Of a DNA stretch of 5,142 nt, positions 1 to 5,142 are shown piece after piece. Position 1 is the stretch's first letter, and every line of letters starts with the position of its first letter. Origin of the DNA: Clostridiales bacterium (GTDB lineage: Bacteria > Bacillota > Clostridia > Christensenellales > JAISNN01); the NCBI GenBank assembly GCA_031289865.1, contig JAITOQ010000171.1, positions 1 through 5,142 of the forward strand. The letters run 5' to 3'. The notes under the pieces are model-generated. The model did not search any database. It was not told the DNA's origin and saw only the letters and a program-made list of their open reading frames with translations. Both the position numbers and the translations under genes were made by a program.

Positions 1-1
1 G

Positions 2-1249
2 GTAATCTTATCTTCTTGCAACCTTTTCAAGCCGAATGGAAACATTAAGAAATTATGGTTTAGCGGCGGAGAAAATATAACGATGTATTTAACCGACGGT
101 TATTGGACGTTGCAAGTTATAGCGGATAAGGAGATAAAAAAAGAAATATATTTTACCGTAGAGGACGAGTCGGTCTTAAAGCTTCGCGGCGTAGATCGTC
201 ACGGCTTAGGTGAGTTTACAACAATCGGCTTAGGTACAACGAAAGTATACGCAAGCCCGTATAGGGGGAGTAGTATAGTTGCGGAAATAGAAGTGACGGT
301 AGAGGTAGAACCGCCGCCGCCGCATACGCAGTTTTACGGAAGCGGAACGGAGGACGATCCGTATCAAATCAATGAGAAGTATGACCTTTTATTGTTGAAA
401 GATAAAACGACCCCGCGTTACGGTGTTGAACAAGAATATTATACAAACAAATATTTTGAGTTGCGAAGTAATATTACCTTTGAGGATTACGAATGGGAAG
501 GATATATTGCTCGGTTTGACGGGGTATTTGACGGCAATGGATATAGTATAAAAGTCGGAAAGGTAGAACGGGATATGTCGAGCGGTTTCTTCGGAAAAAT
601 TGATATAAACGGAGAAATAAAAAATCTATCGGTTGATATCGATGTTGAAACGGTTTTGAGAAATGAATCCTGGACGGCAAACGATGATTATGCCGTGTTG
701 GCTATTTCGAATTACGGCAAGATACAAAATTGTATTATTACCGGTTCTATTGTCGTTCAAGACTATGTGTTTAAACAGAAACGCTACGTTATGGTGGGGG
801 GAATAACGCCATGGAATGAAGGCATTATATCAAATTGTTTAGTGGACGTCGAAATTACCTTAAATGGTAATGGCTCAATGATGGTAGGTGGACTTGTCGG
901 TAATCTACGCGGCGGAAAGGTTGAAAACAGTGTTTTTATAGGTTCGATAAAATGTGAAAAGCAACCCGACGATTTGTACGGTGTAGGCATACTGATAGGG
1001 TGGGATCAATCAAGTTTAGGCAATATACATTTAGATAATGTATATTATGACTTTATAAAGGTAGACAATCGTACCGAATCTGAGAAAGAACTGTATGATA
1101 TCCCTAATGAAATTTGCGGTATTAGGTATACTGATACACCATTAAATGCTTTCGGAGTATCGGACTGGTCAACCGTAGACTTTTTCTCGTGGGATCAGGA
1201 GCTATGGGACTTTAGTGGGGAAGTCCCGAAATTGAAATTGTTTCAATAA
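2..1249 (+). CDS. Surface lipoprotein with Big2-like Ig domain and GLUG beta-helix, 5' end cut by window
   Basis: The frame is open from base 2, so the ATG at 83 is probably internal and the true start lies before the window. The first visible codons read VILSSC: the end of a hydrophobic signal with a lipobox, the Cys (17-19) being the likely lipidation and cleavage site, leaving about 410 mature residues. The Ig-like fold also begins before 83 and continues with a Big2-type pattern (ESVLKL, GLGEFTTIGLGTTKVYAS). Counting from Met-83, PPPP at 77-80 is a linker, GSGTEDDPYQI (86-96) is the usual lead-in to GLUG proteins, and FDGVFDGNGYSI (145-156) and four Gly/Asn rungs follow (about 167-188, 206-223, 238-258 and 269-289; the last, GGLVGNLRGGKVENSVFIGSI minus its final residue, is a classic GLUG repeat). 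The end, WDFSGEVPKL, is typical of these proteins. It is probably anchored outside the membrane, for adhesion or glycan contact; the ligand is unknown. A GGAGA at 68-72 could permit internal initiation at 83 but is the weaker reading. Confidence 0.82.
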   Translation, partial: VILSSCNLFKPNGNIKKLWFSGGENITMYLTDGYWTLQVIADKEIKKEIYFTVEDESVLKLRGVDRHGLGEFTTIGLGTTKVYASPYRGSSIVAEIEVTVEVEPPPPHTQFYGSGTEDDPYQINEKYDLLLLKDKTTPRYGVEQEYYTNKYFELRSNITFEDYEWEGYIARFDGVFDGNGYSIKVGKVERDMSSGFFGKIDINGEIKNLSVDIDVETVLRNESWTANDDYAVLAISNYGKIQNCIITGSIVVQDYVFKQKRYVMVGGITPWNEGIISNCLVDVEITLNGNGSMMVGGLVGNLRGGKVENSVFIGSIKCEKQPDDLYGVGILIGWDQSSLGNIHLDNVYYDFIKVDNRTESEKELYDIPNEICGIRYTDTPLNAFGVSDWSTVDFFSWDQELWDFSGEVPKLKLFQ

Positions 1250-1257
1250 AACGATTT

Positions 1258-1307
1258 AAAAGAAACACTTCGTATATTTTAATATTGTAGCGAAGCGTTT
1301 CTTTTTT
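1258..1307 (+). terminator. Rho-independent terminator after the lipoprotein gene
   Basis: The left arm AAAAGAAAC-A-CTTCG (1258-1272) pairs with CGAAG-C-GTTTCTTTT (1291-1305), giving 14 pairs with a single A/C mismatch around an AT-rich loop of 18 bases. The right arm merges into six T residues (1302-1307). It starts 9 bases after the lipoprotein stop codon. It is unusual in that the T-run touches the next gene's ribosome-binding site. Confidence 0.85.
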
Positions 1308-1313
1308 GGGAGG
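1308..1313 (+). promoter_or_regulatory. Ribosome-binding site GGGAGG of the DUF2500-like gene
   Basis: GGGAGG is followed at once by ATG (1314) and, six bases later, by a second in-frame ATG (1320). Zero spacing to the first ATG would not work well, whereas six bases to the second is near ideal, so the site favours 1320 as the real start. It begins one base after the upstream terminator's T-run. Confidence 0.75.
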
Positions 1314-1319
1314 ATGAAA

Positions 1320-1715
1320 ATGTTATTGACGGCGAATGACGGTTTACAGACTTTGTGGATATTGTCTATAGTTTTGTTCGCGCTTGTTTTCATCATAAGT
1401 ATAGCGGCCGTTTTAAAAAGTTTAAGACATCACAAAGCTCAATTAGATATGCCGCTTGAAACGGATACGGCGATTCTTGAAAAGAAGAGAACGCGGTATA
1501 CACGAGATATAGTAGAGACCGATACAAGCAGTCATTATTTATATTTTACCGTCATAAATAGTCAAAGGCAATTAAGATGTAACGTGGATAGTCGGATATA
1601 TAGACAAATGAAAGAAGGTATGACTGTCCGTTTAACTCGTCAAGGAACTTTATGCACAAAAATTGAGTTTAACGGTTATGTGAGGGAAGCCGACAGAATG
1701 GGAAAATTTAAGTGA
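1320..1715 (+). CDS. One-pass membrane protein, DUF2500-like (YhhM-like)
   Basis: This protein of about 131 residues (133 if the ATG at 1314 is used) has one N-terminal membrane helix, roughly LQTLWILSIVLFALVFIISI onwards, followed by the basic stretch KSLRHHK. The positive-inside rule would then put the C-terminal domain in the cytoplasm. The soluble part follows the DUF2500 plan as I remember it from E. coli YhhM: a strand with basic residues (AILEKKRTRYTR), a strand of the YLYFTV type, a polar stretch, a Tyr before the turn (SRIYRQMKEGM), then a closing RLTRQGT and IEFNGY. Length and layout fit the family, whose function is unknown. The start at 1320 is chosen from Shine-Dalgarno spacing. 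It lies directly behind a terminator, so it must be reached by read-through or by an unseen promoter. The assignment rests on pattern memory and is moderately sure; that it is a real gene is more certain. Confidence 0.75.
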   Translation: MLLTANDGLQTLWILSIVLFALVFIISIAAVLKSLRHHKAQLDMPLETDTAILEKKRTRYTRDIVETDTSSHYLYFTVINSQRQLRCNVDSRIYRQMKEGMTVRLTRQGTLCTKIEFNGYVREADRMGKFK

Positions 1716-1814
1716 AAAGAAATTGGTAAAATTAAGAACGTTGACCGGTCGCTAAGCAAGTCTGTTTTTGTTGACCCTATCAAGCTTAATGCCAAAAAAG
1801 CAACAGAGGAATAA
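1716..1814 (+). other. Open 32-codon stretch in frame after the TGA of the DUF2500-like gene
   Basis: Directly after the TGA at 1713-1715 the same frame stays open for 32 codons, to the TAA at 1812-1814. Its translation has a protein-like look (for example NVDRSLSKSVFVDPIKLNAK). It has no start codon of its own with a Shine-Dalgarno. It may be the decayed tail of another gene, a rare stop read-through extension, or chance. The rest of the gap to the helicase (1815-1880) is AT-rich, and I found no convincing sigma-70-type promoter there; two TTGACC words (1741 and 1771) lack a suitably spaced -10. Confidence 0.25.
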
Positions 1815-1869
1815 TGTAATAAAGTTTGTTAAATTAAGGCATGAATATCAAAGATAAAAGACTATACAC

Positions 1870-1874
1870 AAGGA
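1870..1874 (+). promoter_or_regulatory. Ribosome-binding site AAGGA of the helicase gene
   Basis: AAGGA lies six bases before the ATG at 1881, which supports that start. A 15-codon ORF (1841-1888) runs across the helicase start in another frame, ending AATGGGTGA. It has no clear ribosome-binding site of its own and is probably chance. Confidence 0.65.
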
Positions 1875-1880
1875 TTTGTA

Positions 1881-3821
1881 ATGGGTGATATTGAAAAATT
1901 ATTAGTCGGAGCGTCCGAGAAATATTTTAACTACCTTGCAGAAACGGGCAAGGGGTTGATTTTGTTTAATGTATTGCAAGCGGAAAAGGTGACGGACGGT
2001 GCGGGGAAGAAGGTTTTGTATCGGCTTAGGTCGGAAAAAAAGTTGGGCAATACCGACATGCTGCAAATCATGGTTCGGGATAAGATTTATTTACCTAATC
2101 ACGTTAAGATTATTTTTTGGGACGAGCTTAAAAAGGATTTGTTTATACAAGTTGTCAACAAGCAAGCGAAGGGCGAGCTTGAGGGCTTGGAAGATTTTGA
2201 CACGGACGATGTAAAGATTGTTATCGATTTAAAGTTTTTGGTCAAGCGCGTGGAGGACTGGTTTAAAAAACGCGATGCGGCATTGCCCATAAAAGCTGAC
2301 CCGATACTTGATGTCAAAAACCACAACGGTTGCTCTAAGGGGCAAATGAGGGCTGTAGAATTCGCGCTCACCGAGTCGTTCTCATATATTTGGGGCGCGC
2401 CCGGCACGGGAAAGACAAAATACGTACTTGCGAACGCCGTGTTAAATTGTTTTAAGAACGGCAAAAGGGTCATTATCGTTGCGCCTACAAATAACGCGAT
2501 TGAGCAAGCTTTGCGATATGTTATAGAGCTTTTTGACAAGTACGGGATAGACCGAAAAAACATATTGCGTTTGGGTATGCCGAGCAAGGGCTTTGCCGAC
2601 GCGTTTCCGGAGGTTTGCGGAATAAGCGGCGTGTCTCAAAGATTGATTGAAATCAGAAAGCAAAAGGCACGGCTCGGAGAGATTCAACAGTTTAAACGGG
2701 ATGGAAACGTTATCGAGGAAATCAAGAGAGAGTTAGACAAAAATTCAAGCGACGGCGCATACGCCGCCGTTAAGGCTATACTGAAAGGTTTGGAGAAGGA
2801 CCACGCCGACAAGGGTAAGCTATACGCCGAATATGCGGACGATGAAATTAGTGAGATTGAGGCGGAGCTTGCGCGGCTTGACTCCGAAATAGCCGAGCAA
2901 GAAAACGACGTGTCGGATGCGCGGATAGAAAGCTTGCAAGTGATCGGTGCGACGGTTGACGGCTATATAGGCTACTGTGCGCCGATTGACGGAGAGCCTA
3001 AAGAGCTTTTTGCCGACCGCATTTTTTTGGATGAGGCGGGTTATTGTAACCTTGCCAAAGCCGCGACATTGTTTAGCGGCGGTACGCCCGTGACATTTCT
3101 CGGCGACCATTTTCAGTCGCCGCCGGTATGCGAAGCGGACAATGATTTTATTGAATCGGAGGAAAATCACGAGATATTCGTTTGGGCTCAATCCGCGCTT
3201 TATCTTTCCGAATTACTTACGGAGGGAGTTGAAATTGCTTACGGCAAATACTTCCGCAATTTGCCGCCGATATTCGACTCTATGCCGAAAATAAATCTTG
3301 ATACGACATATCGATTCGGGCAAAATCTTTTGGACGTGCTGTCCGATAAGGTTTACGGAACGCCGATGAAAAGCAGCGGCAAGAATAATATCGTTATCGA
3401 GGTAATCGACGTACCGAGGCGAACGCTTGCGGAAAGAAAGCGCGAGAATGCGGACGAGGTAAACGCCGTAAAAAATTACCTACAGACCCACCTTGCCGAG
3501 CTTGGGAGTACGGCGGTATTGAGCCCGTACAAAAATCAAACGGCGGCAATCCGCAAACAGTGTTTCAGATACTTAAACGAGAATATTTTTACCGTTCACG
3601 GCTCGCAAGGTAGGGAATTTGACACGGTAATTTTGAGCGTTTCGGACACCTATGACAAATATTTTACCGATTCAAACAATCGGCGCAGTAACGGCAAGCT
3701 CATCATAAATACCGCCGTCAGCCGCGTAAAAAAGAAACTCGTCATCGTCTGCGACAAAAACTATTGGCTCACACAAAAAGGGCAGTTGCTGTATGAAATT
3801 ATCAAAAATGCAAATGATTAA
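1881..3821 (+). CDS. Superfamily 1 (Upf1/DNA2-like) helicase/ATPase, no nuclease domain seen
   Basis: This 646-residue protein is predicted to be an ATP-driven DNA or RNA helicase in the cytoplasm. In order: an N-terminal region without a recognised domain (1-150), rich in beta strands such as KGLILFNVL and HVKIIFWDE; a Q motif around Gln155; Walker A GAPGTGKT (172-179); motif Ia VIIVAPTNN (197-205); a charged, coiled-coil-like insert (about 252-345, for example EIEAELARLDSEIAEQEND), as in the 1B region of Upf1-like enzymes; Walker B LDEAG (383-387); motif III LGDHFQSPP (407-415); motif IV TTYRFGQN (475-482); motif V VHGSQGREFD (572-581); and motif VI AVSRVKKKL (612-620). All core ATPase residues are present. 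The chain ends soon after motif VI, so no fused nuclease is seen. It lies 50 bp before a DUF488 gene, probably in one operon. By eye its codons are more GC-rich than the flanking genes, which hints at transfer. The helicase call is very sure; the biological role is inference, with defence or DNA modification/repair the leading options. Confidence 0.93.
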   Translation: MGDIEKLLVGASEKYFNYLAETGKGLILFNVLQAEKVTDGAGKKVLYRLRSEKKLGNTDMLQIMVRDKIYLPNHVKIIFWDELKKDLFIQVVNKQAKGELEGLEDFDTDDVKIVIDLKFLVKRVEDWFKKRDAALPIKADPILDVKNHNGCSKGQMRAVEFALTESFSYIWGAPGTGKTKYVLANAVLNCFKNGKRVIIVAPTNNAIEQALRYVIELFDKYGIDRKNILRLGMPSKGFADAFPEVCGISGVSQRLIEIRKQKARLGEIQQFKRDGNVIEEIKRELDKNSSDGAYAAVKAILKGLEKDHADKGKLYAEYADDEISEIEAELARLDSEIAEQENDVSDARIESLQVIGATVDGYIGYCAPIDGEPKELFADRIFLDEAGYCNLAKAATLFSGGTPVTFLGDHFQSPPVCEADNDFIESEENHEIFVWAQSALYLSELLTEGVEIAYGKYFRNLPPIFDSMPKINLDTTYRFGQNLLDVLSDKVYGTPMKSSGKNNIVIEVIDVPRRTLAERKRENADEVNAVKNYLQTHLAELGSTAVLSPYKNQTAAIRKQCFRYLNENIFTVHGSQGREFDTVILSVSDTYDKYFTDSNNRRSNGKLIINTAVSRVKKKLVIVCDKNYWLTQKGQLLYEIIKNAND

Positions 3822-3871
3822 AGGCTAAAACCGAGTTGTTGGTATTTCAGAAAACAAGTGAGTGATAGGGG

Positions 3872-4492
3872 ATGTCGGATACTTATATGAGCGGACAAAT
3901 TTATACGATAGGATATTCGGGCTTTAAAATAGATGATTTTGTGTCGGTGCTGAAAGGGTTTGGCATAGCGATTTTAATAGATGTCAGGAGTATGCCGTAT
4001 TCCATGTATTTTAAAAGCTATAACGAAAAGGTATTGTCGGCGACATTATCTTTAAGCGGAATTAAATATAAAAATTTTAAAATCGAATTCGGGGCGAGGC
4101 AGGAAAACGAGGAACTTTATACCGACGGCTATTTGGATTTTGAAAAATTCGCAACGAGCGAGCAGTTTCAACGAGGGATCAGAGAGGTCGGAGTTGTAGT
4201 ACAAAACGGAAAAAACCTCTGTTTAATGTGCGCGGAAAAAGACCCGCTAAGCTGTCACCGCGCCGTCCTATGCGGCAAAGAATTATATGACGGCGGTTTT
4301 GAGGTTCTACATATTCTTTCCGAAAAGGAAGGCGTTGCTTTAGAGAAGCATGAGGAATTAGAAAAGCGATTGATTGAACTATACTTTAAAAACGGTGTTG
4401 AACAATACGATTTATTCGTCTCCGTTCAAGATAAGTTAAAGGAAAGCTACAGACTGCATAACAAAAAAATCGGGTATAGGAAAAAGGCTTAA
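3872..4492 (+). CDS. DUF488 family protein
   Basis: This 206-residue protein carries the DUF488 signatures in order: IYTIGYSG (10-17, family form TIGxS), LIDVRSMPYS (35-44, family DVRxxPxS), EFGARQE (72-78, in place of the usual LGGR), then LMCAEKDPLSCHR (118-130, family LMCxExxPxxCHR, with Cys120, Cys128 and His129 as likely active-site or metal residues) and VLHIL (145-149). A charged helical tail follows, with HEELEKRL as in relatives. The biochemical activity of the family is not established to my knowledge; members often sit in defence and DNA-modification neighbourhoods. It follows the helicase by 50 bp and is followed by its own terminator, so the two probably share a message. The start is uncertain: AGGGG abuts the ATG at 3872 with no spacing, and an in-frame ATG at 3887 (Met6) is a fair alternative; both keep the whole domain. 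Confidence 0.92.
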   Translation: MSDTYMSGQIYTIGYSGFKIDDFVSVLKGFGIAILIDVRSMPYSMYFKSYNEKVLSATLSLSGIKYKNFKIEFGARQENEELYTDGYLDFEKFATSEQFQRGIREVGVVVQNGKNLCLMCAEKDPLSCHRAVLCGKELYDGGFEVLHILSEKEGVALEKHEELEKRLIELYFKNGVEQYDLFVSVQDKLKESYRLHNKKIGYRKKA

Positions 4493-4522
4493 TTCCGATA
4501 AAAAACCAAAACAAAAATTTAT

Positions 4523-4560
4523 AACGAGTATCGCTTTAAAGAGCGGTTCTCGTTTTATTA
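4523..4560 (+). terminator. Terminator of the helicase-DUF488 unit
   Basis: AACGAGTATCGCT (4523-4535) pairs with AGCGGTTCTCGTT (4542-4554). The 13-position stem has one T/T mismatch and one G-U pair, closed by a 6-base loop and followed by the T-rich run TTTTATTA (4553-4560). It lies 30 bases after the DUF488 stop codon and before the broken dual-OB fragment. Confidence 0.8.
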
Positions 4561-4592
4561 TATCAAAAATCAAAAGCAAGAGAAATTTTAAC

Positions 4593-4754
4593 ATAGTAAA
4601 AAAGGTATGTATTTTAACAAAATCAATAAAAGATCACGGCTATTGTGTCGCGGGAATCGACATTGAAACCAAAGATTGGATAAGACTTGTCGGCTCAAAT
4701 CACAGCTCCGCATACGGGACTACAACACGGATGGAGAGTGAAAAACCTTTTTGA
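4593..4754 (+). pseudogene. Truncated dual OB-fold (DuOB) domain gene remnant
   Basis: This frame gives about 53 codons ending at TGA (4752-4754). Its translation holds VKKVCILTKSIKDHGYC and then VAGIDIETKDWIRLVGSN. As I remember that family, this is the N-terminal pattern of dual-OB proteins: a short strand, K/S-rich turn, CVAGID, then WIRxV. Full-length members are several times longer, so most of the domain is missing. No ATG, GTG or TTG with a ribosome-binding site precedes it; an ATA (4593) stands where a start codon would be expected, two codons before KKVCILT. After about residue 36 the sequence no longer resembles the family. It lies after the DUF488 terminator on the same strand. Dual-OB genes are often neighbours of DUF488, so this is best read as a decayed third member of the cassette. 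The family match is by memory only. Confidence 0.6.
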
Positions 4755-4771
4755 TATTAAATAGGTAAGAT

Positions 4772-4813
4772 AAAAAAGCCGCTTTTGGGAGATATTTCGA
4801 AAGCGGCTTTTTT
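4772..4813. terminator. Strong bidirectional terminator hairpin
   Basis: AAAAAAGCCGCTTT (4772-4785) is an exact inverted repeat of AAAGCGGCTTTTTT (4800-4813), a 14-bp perfect stem with a 14-base loop. It ends in six T on the plus strand and, because of the six A at its start, also in six T on the minus strand. It lies 17 bases after the end of the dual-OB remnant and was probably that gene's original terminator. Confidence 0.88.
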
Positions 4814-4836
4814 GCGTTAAGGAGAAAATATTGCGA

Positions 4837-4894
4837 AAAAAAGACGGAGCAGAGTATTAAAAAGGCAGAGCAAGCGCACCAAAAAAGACGGAGC
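4837..4894 (+). repeat. Direct repeat of AAAAAAGACGGAGC, two copies
   Basis: The 14-base word AAAAAAGACGGAGC occurs exactly at 4837-4850 and 4881-4894, 44 bases apart. The bases around the copies differ. It may be the trace of a small duplication. Confidence 0.6.
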
Positions 4895-5078
4895 GTGTAC
4901 TAAAATGGAAAAAACGGTGTACTTAAAACGTCAAAAAGGGACTTCGGAACTTCGCACAGAACAAGCGAAACGACACGCAGAGTACTGTACTTGCGAAGCG
5001 GCTAAGGTAGAGGGCAAACCGAAATGTGTACTTTTTTGTGTACTCGTAAAAACTAAAAACAGAAAAATTGTGGTACAC
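4895..5078. repeat. Cluster of GTGTAC words
   Basis: GTGTACT occurs exactly at 4895-4901, 4917-4923, 5026-5032 and 5038-5044. A shorter TGTACT is at 4986-4991 and the reverse complement GTACAC is at 5073-5078. Spacing is irregular (22, about 69, 40 and 12 bases between starts), so it is not a simple tandem array. Possible readings are binding sites for a DNA-binding protein or compositional chance. Confidence 0.45.
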
Positions 5079-5084
5079 AAAGTA

Positions 5085-5110
5085 AAAAACCACCGTATAT
5101 GGTGGTTTTT
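5085..5110. terminator. Bidirectional terminator at the 3' end of the tRNA gene
   Basis: AAAAACCACC (5085-5094) is an exact inverted repeat of GGTGGTTTTT (5101-5110) with the loop GTATAT. On the minus strand it begins one base after the tRNA's CCA end and finishes in a T-run, so it fits as the tRNA terminator; on the plus strand it would stop transcripts coming from the left. Confidence 0.82.
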
Positions 5111-5111
5111 A

Positions 5112-5142
5112 TGGAGCTGCTAACGCGATTCGAACGCGTGAC
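5112..5142 (-). tRNA. 3' end of a tRNA gene, probably tRNA-Thr, cut by window edge
   Basis: On the minus strand the last 31 bases read as the 3' part of a tRNA: a variable-loop end GTC, a T arm ACGCG-TTCGAAT-CGCGT with a perfect 5-bp stem and 7-base loop, the acceptor strand TAGCAGC, discriminator T, and an encoded CCA (TGG at 5112-5114 on the plus strand). The anticodon is outside the window. The T discriminator, an implied 5' acceptor GCTGCTA and the GTC before the T arm resemble clostridial tRNA-Thr, but Gly or Cys cannot be fully excluded. It is convergent with all the protein genes. Confidence 0.85.

Larger units (their letters stand above)
4814..5084. other. Gene-poor stretch with short repeats before the tRNA
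   Basis: No gene is supported here. AAGGAG (4819-4824) stands six bases before a TTG (4831), but the resulting frame stops after nine codons. Another frame is open from 4821 to 5123, including an ATG at 4905, and would encode a very basic protein; it runs through the 5085-5110 terminator into the antisense of the tRNA and has no family resemblance. A weak inverted repeat, CTTCGCA (4950-4956) with TGCGAAG (4992-4998), is also present. The stretch may be decayed coding DNA or a spacer. Confidence 0.5.

Noticed and set aside
1273..1285. TATATT/TAATAT in the terminator loop as a -10 box for the DUF2500-like gene
   Set aside because: No matching -35 hexamer lies 16-18 bases upstream, and any AT-rich loop would contain such words.
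1741..1820. Two TTGACC words as -35 boxes of a helicase promoter
   Set aside because: Neither has a TATAAT-like box at 16-18 bases; the nearest AT-rich candidates are at the wrong distance.
1841..1888. A 15-codon ORF overlapping the helicase start (possible leader peptide)
   Set aside because: It has no ribosome-binding site and no attenuator-like hairpins or regulatory codon runs.
2099..2687. Long minus-strand and alternate-frame ORFs inside the helicase gene
   Set aside because: They are shadows of the helicase frame, which carries all the conserved motifs; the shadow translations show no domain pattern.
4837..5078. The repeats as a CRISPR array
   Set aside because: Repeats are only 7-14 bases, irregularly spaced and without uniform spacers; no cas gene is present.
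4905..5123. A 72-codon plus-strand ORF with an ATG at 4905
   Set aside because: It runs through a perfect terminator hairpin and ends inside the antisense of a tRNA, has only a weak, distant GGAG before it, and its Lys/Arg/Trp-rich translation resembles no family. It is most likely chance in purine-rich DNA.

Overview
The window reads as a piece of a low- to moderate-GC Bacillota (Clostridia-like) chromosome. This placing is an inference from purine-rich coding strands, Shine-Dalgarno sequences of the AGGAGG type, a cysteine lipobox on a Big2/GLUG surface protein, and a tRNA gene with an encoded CCA. All protein genes lie on the plus strand. A tRNA gene enters from the right edge on the minus strand.

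Left part (1-1715). A surface lipoprotein gene is cut by the left edge. Its reading frame is open to base 2 and shows a lipobox (LSSC), then a Big2-like Ig fold, a proline linker and a GLUG-type beta-helix. It ends at a strong terminator (1258-1307), whose T-run directly abuts the ribosome-binding site of a small one-pass membrane protein resembling DUF2500 (YhhM-like).

Middle part (1716-4562). After a 165-bp gap come a 646-residue superfamily 1 (Upf1/DNA2-like) helicase without a recognisable nuclease domain and, 50 bp later, a DUF488 protein carrying the family's Cys/His signature. They look like one transcription unit that ends at a hairpin at 4523-4560.

Right part (4563-5142). Just beyond that terminator is a broken fragment whose translation matches the start of the dual OB-fold (DuOB) proteins often found near DUF488. 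It has no usable start codon and stops after about 53 codons. A perfect 14-bp terminator hairpin follows, then about 270 bp of gene-poor DNA rich in GTGTAC words and short repeats, then a bidirectional terminator and the 3' end of a tRNA (probably Thr).

Taken together, 1881-4754 looks like an accessory, possibly defence-type, nucleic-acid cassette (helicase + DUF488 + decayed dual-OB) parked near a tRNA gene. The functional reading is inference. The domain motifs, hairpins and broken fragment are visible in the sequence.
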